Program-made: the position numbers and the translations under genes | Assembly (NCBI RefSeq): GCF_036669915.1 | Contig: NC_089312.1 | Span: forward strand, 18,048,317-18,112,316 | Direction: 5' to 3' | Source: Pocillopora verrucosa | Taxonomy: Eukaryota > Cnidaria > Anthozoa > Scleractinia > Pocilloporidae | DNA: 64,000 bases | The notes under the pieces: model-generated | The model's database searches: none | Seen by the model: only the letters and a program-made list of their open reading frames with translations | Told to the model about the DNA's origin: nothing | Shown here: piece after piece, positions 56,901 to 64,000 of the stretch | Layout of the letters: every line of letters begins with the position of its first letter | Position numbering within the stretch: the first letter of the stretch is position 1

Positions 56901-59383
56901 TGTTGAACCTTTTCCAAAGAAAACAATTCCAAAAAAATCAAACTTGACAATTTAGATATTTAATTGGTATTAATCACATGAAATACAAGGAAAGAGACAT
57001 TGCATCCCGTACAAAAATCACAACTAAAATTCAATGATAGATTCGAGATATTTCGACAATGAAATTGACAAGCGGAATCACGGAGCGATTAATTATCAAA
57101 CCAGAATATAGTGTGAAGCACATTTAAGAAACAAAATTTCGCGATCTATCAAAATCTTCTGCCTAAAATATGTCCTTAGACGTCTAAAGTGGATGCAAAA
57201 TTAAAACAATGGTAAAAATTGACTTGATCTCCCATTTAATCCTACATAAAAAGATAATGTAATACAACACGTATTAAGTAACCAGTGAATTTACAACAGA
57301 ATGCGAGCCGTATTTTCAACTAAACTTAAATCAGTCCGTACGTATCATCATCACTATATCTATCATTTAGCAATTTCAACGTCAAAACGAGCACCATCAA
57401 ACAATATTTCATGAAAACAATCCGTGGTTCCTTATTCCAATTAATATCAAGACCATGTGGTAATTTGTTTACACGCATCGATTTCTGTTCAAAATGGCTC
57501 TTAAAATAGTACAAATCTGCCGAATCACGTCCAAAAACAAAGCGAATATTTTTTGTCGAGAAATCGATCTAAAACGAGTTTTCGGGTAGGGGAGAAAAAT
57601 TCACTTACTTAGATTTCTAAAGCTGCAAGCAGGTTATTATTTTTATTCAAATATTTCCTATTGTTTTGACTTAATACACATCTGTCGAAGGCACAGAGGT
57701 GTAATTTTTCATCACATACAATGTCAATTTCTGCTTAAAATAGCGCCGAAAAACAGGTATTGTTATGTATGCGTTTTATTCGTAAAATTGATAATAGTGA
57801 AAACAAAACTATAGCCCAGAATAAAAATTACTTCGCAAACTGAAATACAATCTCTCGACCGGAAACATCGCGAGTGAATTTTACTTGCGGTGCTAAAAAT
57901 GCAAATCAATTTCTTTTGTTATCATCAAACACCGCTAGCTGTTTTTATAGCTTAAATAATCGAACTCATATAAACTTTTCATTTCTCAATTTAATGATCG
58001 CAAATTTTAAATTAAATTTGCACCCTAATCGAGTAAAAAATTGGAAATAATTGTAAACATTGCACGGAACGCACTATGAATAAAACGTTGTTTACTGATA
58101 TGACCTCATGAATATAAATTGCGTGGTGTTGTAAAAACTTCATTACATGGAACCACCGAGCTGTTGCTGATAAAATACTTCGATGAGTCCTGAACTTACC
58201 AATAAACTGTCAATTTGAATCTCTTGACTATTGAGTTTCTAAACAGTTTATCCAGGCAATTAAGAGACTATAAAATCAGTTCGGACGTTATCAAAATTAA
58301 GAAATGAAATTTAATGAAGTTCAGCACATGGGAATTCTTTCACTTCCTCGCGGCGCGCTATAGAAACAAAAGACCAAATCACAGTTTCTCGATCAGTTTG
58401 CCAAGAAGTGTTACACTTACGACTGGATGAACTTAAGATCACTACTAAAAAAACAAAATATTTTAGGCACATTATTTTTTCTCAGTTCTAATAAATATTC
58501 ATCTAAATATAGGACATACAAGTGGTAGACAGATACAAAAGCGTGTTCCACTGAGCTTAAATATTCCGTTTTAATACGCCACAATTTCTTTCTCCTCGGC
58601 TCATGTTTTAAGTTTTAAAGTGAAGAAAGATTAAAGATAATTTGATTTTTTCTGATTTCTACGGTAAAAAAAAGATAATTTGAAATCGACGATCCAGCGC
58701 AAAATTTCTAACAACGTCTTCACAAAATCAATGAAGCATTATAACTTCAACAAACAAATTTTTAGTGTTTTTAGATTTGTTAACCTTGGCCATTTTACGG
58801 GCTCCAAAACGGCAAATCAAAGCAATAAAATGAAATAAAATCCCTGGTAAGTAAATTTATAAATAACTGACCTGTCCGTGGTTTGCAAGGCGTCCTGCGG
58901 GAGTATCTTCGGGTCTAAAATAAAGCCTCGCGGAAGCAAGCTGGCTGTCAGTACTCGCGTCGTACCAAACTAATTGTAGTTCAGCTATGCATATCGGTTG
59001 GTCTGTGGAATTCCTCACAAAATAAAACTCTCCGAGACAGAAATTTTTTGCCACGCCATCGACAATTAATCTGAAACCTCTGTAGAAGGTGTAAGTGCTG
59101 TGCCGTCCACAACTGGCCCCGATCCACTGAAAATAAAAATCAATAATTTAAAGTCAGTTAGGCAGTAATTCTGTCATGGTATGCTACAAAATGAAATGTA
59201 TTGAACACGTCTAAATTGCCTGTTGACGCATCGGTTTGAACAGGAAAATATTCGTCAAGCCTTTGAAAAATAAAATACTACATCGATGGAAAATTTTAGA
59301 CGCGAAAAGGGAAAACAAATCAAAAATACCTGTACTTCAGTTACGGGCATCGTAGATGAAGTTGAATTGACATCGCCACACAT
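47921..59383 (-). CDS. ARID5B: ARID5A/B-type AT-rich-interaction-domain transcription regulator
   Basis: ARID5 proteins bind AT-rich DNA through the ARID fold; vertebrate ARID5B works with the PHF2 demethylase. Eight minus-strand exons join in frame to 1302 aa: 59330-59383, 58872-59126, 53653-54079, 51849-52978, 51385-51490, 50837-50889, 50291-50388 and 47921-49706. The N-terminal block (about residues 18-245) matches the BAH-like region of human ARID5B: WIGASCGRH, YFRPEDTPAGR, YCRYR and LFCRDSFHHPS. A basic GRPRKKKK follows near residue 250. The ARID spans about 625-720, split over exons 5-8: FFMQTLRDFMRK, LGFKK, NLWTMYNTVQKFGGYD, LWRRVYDSLG, TYTKRHYERLLLPYEKH. The long exons 4 and 8 encode Ser/Thr/Gln-rich, probably disordered sequence; exon 8 contains VDEHFAEWLRRQ and ends in a Pro-rich tail. 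One gene may represent both vertebrate ARID5A and ARID5B. Confidence 0.94.
49900..50111 (+). mobile_element. Family B piggyBac-like MITE, copy 2
   Basis: TTAA at 49900-49903 and 50108-50111, inverted termini CCCTTTAACTACCAAG and GGGAGTTAAAGTG, with an interior alignable to copy 1 at 35135. It lies in the ARID5-like intron between exons 7 and 8. Confidence 0.85.
51605..51838. repeat. Direct duplication of about 85 bp next to the ARID5-like exon 4 donor
   Basis: The block at 51605-51690 recurs at 51752-51838 (offset 147). Shared words include ATCAATATCCCCA, AAATGTTCATTTC and TCTTCAAAAGCAACTATTTT. The second copy ends about 10 bp from the exon boundary at 51849. Confidence 0.8.
53410..53474 (+). 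mobile_element. Right-end fragment of a family A MITE
   Basis: GATCATGAAAATAAAGGA, then TGCTAATGTCTGGGTGCAAAGGATTAA, matches the second half and TTAA terminus of family A, with internal deletion. It lies in the ARID5-like intron between exons 3 and 4. Confidence 0.5.
54080..58871 (-). other. Large second intron of the ARID5-like gene
   Basis: This 4.8-kb intron is by far the longest in the gene, after a 203-nt first intron. It is strongly AT-rich and contains no exon or named repeat that I recognise. It could hold alternative promoters or enhancers, but no specific signal was identified. Confidence 0.6.
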
Positions 59384-60047
59384 AACAAATGAGGTTTAAA
59401 GTTTGGCAGGACACGTGACTACGCAAACGTCATAGATCGAACTGACAGTTACAAACACGCTTGACACATGCGGTTCACCAGGAATTTTTTAATTTACAAA
59501 GTAATAGTTGAGAAGTATTTTGTTAAATTGGAAAAACTAAGCCCAGAAAACGTGTCTAAAATGACAAATTCTACAAAAAACCGGAACTGACAAATCAACG
59601 GCGTTGTTCCAAAACGGAAAAATATTTCCTTGTTTCATGTTGTTACCAAAGCCATTGATCATTTCCTGTTGCCTAATGTGTTTAATGACGTTTTTTTAGA
59701 TGAAAATTTTTTTCCAATTGTGACCCACTATCCAACTTCCTCCCCACCCACTGGAAAGATTTTGATATGGTTAAAGACACATATCAATTTACTAATGATC
59801 CTACACAAGTTATGAATTTAAAATTTGAAATGTATATATATATATTTAGTAATATTCATGAAACTTTTCCCTTGGACTATTCATACTTTGAAGTATTCTT
59901 TAAGAATTTTCATATGTGTAAAATGTTAAGTTTAAACATTCAGAAGTTATTTGATTCCTTTTCTAATTCAGGAAGAAAAATTACAGGAAAAAAATATCTC
60001 ATTAAAAACAAAATTTAATTACAAAGTAATAAAATTATTATATTCCT
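59384..60047. other. ARID5-like upstream region
   Basis: It contains the promoter and 5' UTR of the ARID5-like gene (start at 59383, minus strand), then AT-rich sequence. No recognised gene or clear core-promoter element. Confidence 0.4.
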
Positions 60048-60289
60048 GGGCCCAGTTGTTCGAAGGCCGATTAGCGCTAACCCAAGGTTAAATTTTAATC
60101 TAGGTTTCTATATTTCTTTGTTCAAAAGCTGTTTGAGGGTAATTTTCTTCATTTATTTTTAGAGCATTCAATCAACAAATTGAAGACAAAAAGATTTAAG
60201 CTGAATTTTTTTTTTCAAGCTTTCAGATCTTAAATCAAATTTTATACTAACCCCGGGTTATCTTAACCCAGCTTTGAACAACCCGGCCC
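60048..60289. mobile_element. MITE with GGGCC termini
   Basis: A 242-bp unit. The left end GGGCCCAGTTGTTCGAAGGC and the complement of the right end, GGGCCGGGTTGTTCAAAGCT, pair imperfectly. Further paired blocks inside read CTAACCCAAGGTTAA and ACCCCGGGTTA. The interior is AT-rich and non-coding. Confidence 0.78.
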
Positions 60290-63200
60290 TGATGATTTAA
60301 TTGCCTAAAGGAAGTCACAGCAGAACAAAAAATAATACTGTAGTTGAATTTTCTAAATATTTTTAAAGGAGCATGTTAGTTATTGCTTTGGTGATCATCC
60401 TTCTAATGGCAACACAAAAATTGTGTTAGCTCTCTACAGTTTTCCCTGTCAATCATAAAATAGGAATTCTTTCTCACTTAACTATTAACTTTTATGGTAT
60501 TTATTGACCATTAGCTGTAATTTTCAGCCACACACTTTTTAATTAACAATAATGATGATGATGAGAATAAATTATTATAGCCTCATATACAGCTGATTTC
60601 CTAGTCAGAAAATGAAATACAGTTTGAAATATTGAACCTTCAGGGCCTCATCAAGGATAATCTCTTTTCGTAAACTAAAGCTTATTTGGCACGAGGCCGA
60701 ATAAAGCTACTCACAATAAGTTAGGGCCAGCCTTTTCACCTTTTAACACCGATTTATATATTTTGATTTGATAAGAATCATTTCATATTTAGAGACTGTC
60801 CATGTCTAAGTAAAGTTAACACTTACCCTTAAGAATGACTCACATTTAATTTCCCCTTAGAATCTCTCCCCTGAATCAAACATTAATGATCACCAACTAA
60901 AGACTGAAGCTCTTGACTGTTAAACCAATTCTTCTAACTGGCACCTTAGGAAATGTGTAGAAAACAGTACAGAGAATTTGCAAACTGATGTTGGGGTGTA
61001 AATGGTCAAGGGGAAGCTTAACTTATGATATTCCATATAGGAGGCTCTCAAACATTTGACTGGCTTTTTAAAAACATGTAAGCATAATTTGTCATCAAAC
61101 AAAGAATGGAGTTGAGAACCGGAAAAAAACAATCTTTCATCACGCATGTTTTATAAATTGAATACTCTCCTGGGATTAGAATGTTCCTTATCACAATTGA
61201 GGCTTTTCAGGGTTGGACTTACATTACCAAATTAAATACTGAGAACTATTTATTATAATCTGCTGTTTCTGTAACCATACAACTGCATTTTCTACCAAAC
61301 CAATTAAAAAAATTAATTTCAAGTCCCATAATATTGGAAACAATATCAGAACATTCAGATAAAGTCTTAGAAAAAGTAGGGAATTGCATCTAACCTACTT
61401 CAAAAGGTACACACTTTTGATATATTTGACCTTAAAAATACACTACCAGTATATCACATATGTGGTAAAGAGATTGCTTATTATAGCTGTGAGAAAAATC
61501 AAACTTTAGGTGAATGTCTTCAGCTGTAGGTAAAGTAAAGTAAACTAGATAAAGGGATAAGTTTATTAAGGTTTTGCGGTGCTATGTGGGCTGGGGTATT
61601 AGAAAATTACTTGGTTTTATCAATGAAATGAATTGAAAATGTAAATTGGCTAAAATAAAGAGTTTCTAAAGCTGATGCTTTCACTCTGATGGAGGTCTAA
61701 TTCTCAAAGTTTCAACTTAAGGAAATTTTTTATGGTGATCCACATACTGTTTTTCAACTCAGTCGATAATACCAAATTATGTAGTAAATTGCTCATTTTA
61801 TTTTGTATACATTTATAATGTATTAATGGAAGTGTGAGCAAAATCAGATTTTCTTTTTGCCTTAAGCCAATGATGCAGATGTCATGCTTAATTTAAGTAA
61901 ACATACTTGTACACAATAGACTTTAAAACGAGTATTAATCTAGTTTTGTCATAAATTCAACTGGTAACTTCAAACAATTAATGGTATTGAATGTAGAAAT
62001 TTCCATAAATATTTCTATTCTTTAAAGAGTTTACTGCAACTGTTACACCATACAATATCAGAATACATGTCCTTGAAGGTAATCTCAAGGAAGAAATTTC
62101 AAAAGGAAAAAATTTATACTGCTAGAGGCACTCTGTAATCCATTTCAACACTAGTAGAAGACCTTTTTCTAATGGCATGTTACATCAATTGAGTAGATTG
62201 ATCCCTAAATCATTTTGATAAATACTTCATATTGTTGAGATAATATTGATTATAAAACAATTCCTCTATTAAGCTCTCCAAGTATTTCAAGTCCTCCATT
62301 TAATTCTGAAAGGTAATTAACCTAAAAAATTCCTGTTGCAATATCAATTAATGCAACAAAAATAAGACATGCTAGTTGAAATGACAACAGAATCTTTTAA
62401 ACAATTTACATGAAATGTATTAATGAAGCAGTTTAAACTTTGGATTTCAAGTTGGATCTTGGAAATGACTAGTAGTCTATTTGTTAAAATAATAACAATG
62501 ACTTTGTTTTGAGATTCCTAACAACCTTCAAAGAATATTTTGAATGGTCTAAACATTCGAATATATTTTGATTCTTGCTAAGCAACTTGGACAGTAATAT
62601 TGGAGCATCAGTCCTCTTCTTTCCATCTCTAGGAGATCTTTTGGATTATTATGATTTACACAGAAAGGCATTAGTCTTTGAGGCATTCTCTCCCTCTCCC
62701 ATAAGTGATAACATGTAATTTCTACCTATAAAACATCCATGCATTGTCCAGCAAACAGGTAATAAGAATAATGAAAAATCAGATCTTGGGAATTAAGATA
62801 TCACAGAAGGAAAATCAGCGTTTTCATTCACACTGAGACAGCATGAAAATTTCGCTTTCTATCCCAATGAAAGTACATTTTCTTAAATCTTAATAAACAC
62901 TGATTTTGACTATGTAATTTAATTTAATAATTTTTACCATTGAACTGAATGGGAGCTTACTTTTTTCACGCTGAGACAATTTACAAGATCAGTTTATTTG
63001 ACCACACATTTTTATCAATACATTTCTTTTACATTGGAATGTGATCTGCATTCACTAAACTAAAAAGATTGTCTGGAATTTGTATTTTAACACCTTGTTA
63101 TTTTTAATCATTTTTTTTAACTTCAAAGTAGCACTTTTTAGCAAAGTTTTTGATGTAGATGCCATCTCTTGAGAATTAAGGAAAAAATTAAAATCTGGAA

Positions 63201-63551
63201 CACCCTTTTGGGGTTCATTACATTTCCAAAATTACCACCAAATTTTGTGAAAATTGAGAGAATGCTGCACCAAGAATAAACTCTCCAAATATCAGAACTC
63301 AAGACAAAACACTTTACCAGAAAACGCGACTTAAATTTTTTTGGAGGGCCACAGTTTTTGTTTACATAAGTGCGTTTCCACTTCATGCGTGTGAAGGCTG
63401 TTAACCAATCAAATTGGAGCAAGCCATTTGACACTGATCTGGCTGTCAGCACTGAAGTGCGCTAGGGAGCAAAGAGCTGATATGATTTTTGAGGAGTTAG
63501 GATGAGAAGGTGAAGTGTAATATACATGAATATGTAGCTATTTTTGCTGAT
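60290..63551. other. Gene-poor AT-rich spacer
   Basis: Apart from the family A copy at 60816-61009, I see no coding exon, RNA gene or clear repeat structure in this region. Confidence 0.5.
60816..61009 (+). mobile_element. Family A piggyBac-like MITE, copy 7 (diverged)
   Basis: A left TTAA at 60816-60819, then AAGAATGACTCACATTTAATTT, AATGATCACCAACTAAAGA and GGGGTGTAAATGGTCAAG. The right TTAA is mutated. Confidence 0.75.
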
Positions 63552-63657
63552 ATGGAAGGTGCTTCAACCAGCAAAAAGAGGAGGAAAGAGGTTAAGCAGG
63601 GGAAGGAGAGCTACACTAGAAACAAAACTCAGCTTTTCAACTATCACTGCTCAAAGG
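63552..63657 (+). CDS. Weak candidate first coding exon, unrecognised
   Basis: From an ATG at 63552 a stretch of 35 codons begins MEGASTSKKRRKEVKQG and reaches a GT donor-like site at 63658 (AAAGG then GTAAT). The lysine/arginine-rich start looks protein-like, but the frame soon ends in a stop if not spliced, and no second exon lies within the window. It could equally be part of a dispersed repeat. I do not recognise a family. Confidence 0.25.
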
Positions 63658-64000
63658 GTAATACTACAGAAATGATGATGGACTGTTGGTGATATTTTTA
63701 ATGAACTAGTGCTTACAGCAACTTTGATAGAAATAGAATCTGACCACTGAATCGCAAAGTCTAGTAGGAACTGCTATCACTATCAGTGAGCAATATTTCT
63801 GCTCCAATGCAAACTGTGAAGACATTTTAGGAACAGTGAAAGGGACTTGTTGCTTTTGGACATGATGACAGCTTGAAAACAACAACTGAATTATAAAAAC
63901 ACTCTCTCTAGCTTTTGGAAAGAACTAATTTCAGTAGACTTTATAACAAATGAGCAATTTCAGAACTGAAAGAAACCGTACAGTGTGCTTTGAAAATCAA

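Noticed and set aside
63138..63452. A 104-codon minus-strand frame near the right edge
   Set aside because: It looks like low-complexity or repeat-derived sequence with no motif. Without another exon or homology it is not reported as a gene.

Overview
The window is animal nuclear DNA: AT-rich, with short exons, canonical GT/AG introns, many small inverted-repeat transposons and clear orthologues of metazoan genes. The gene set and repeat style suggest a cnidarian, perhaps a coral. This is inferred from protein likeness and repeat style only, and the species cannot be fixed from the sequence.

Layout, left to right. (1) 2079-5543, minus strand: the 5' half of the catalytic domain of O-GlcNAcase (OGA, GH84). 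The rest of the gene lies beyond the left edge. It shares a head-to-head promoter with (2) 5892-6932, plus strand: an intronless beta-propeller-like gene of unknown function. A tandem paralogue at 8007-9164 has gained an acidic tract and a duplicated C-terminal motif. (3) 10370-11250, minus strand: a decayed Ty3/gypsy-type integrase fragment. (4) 11886-31959, plus strand: a complete 36-exon tankyrase with five ankyrin clusters, SAM and PARP domains. My exon set joins in frame to 1137 aa, with all catalytic and zinc residues present. (5) 34035-36458, plus: a SPATA24-like coiled-coil gene with a duplicated second exon. (6) 38509-42344, plus: an RNF4-type SUMO-targeted ubiquitin ligase with several SUMO-interaction motifs and a C3HC4 RING. 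(7) 43675-45825: a minisatellite of about 54 copies of a 40-bp unit, followed by a G-quadruplex motif. (8) 47921-59383, minus: a complete 8-exon ARID5A/B-type gene (1302 aa). (9) 59384-64000: mostly gene-poor sequence with small repeats and one weak exon candidate.

Two families of about 200-bp elements (A and B) recur through introns and spacers. They end in TTAA followed by CCC(T/C)TT, the hallmark of non-autonomous piggyBac-like transposons. Other palindromic elements sit in the OGA and tankyrase introns and in the right-hand spacer.

Several genes act in nuclear or post-translational regulation: O-GlcNAc removal, poly-ADP-ribosylation, SUMO-dependent ubiquitination and ARID chromatin binding. 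Animal genes are not organised in operons, so I treat the proximity as unproven for function. I see no clearly new multi-gene system. The best leads are the SPATA24 exon duplication, the frame-shifting tankyrase mini-intron, the tandem propeller genes and the 40-bp array.
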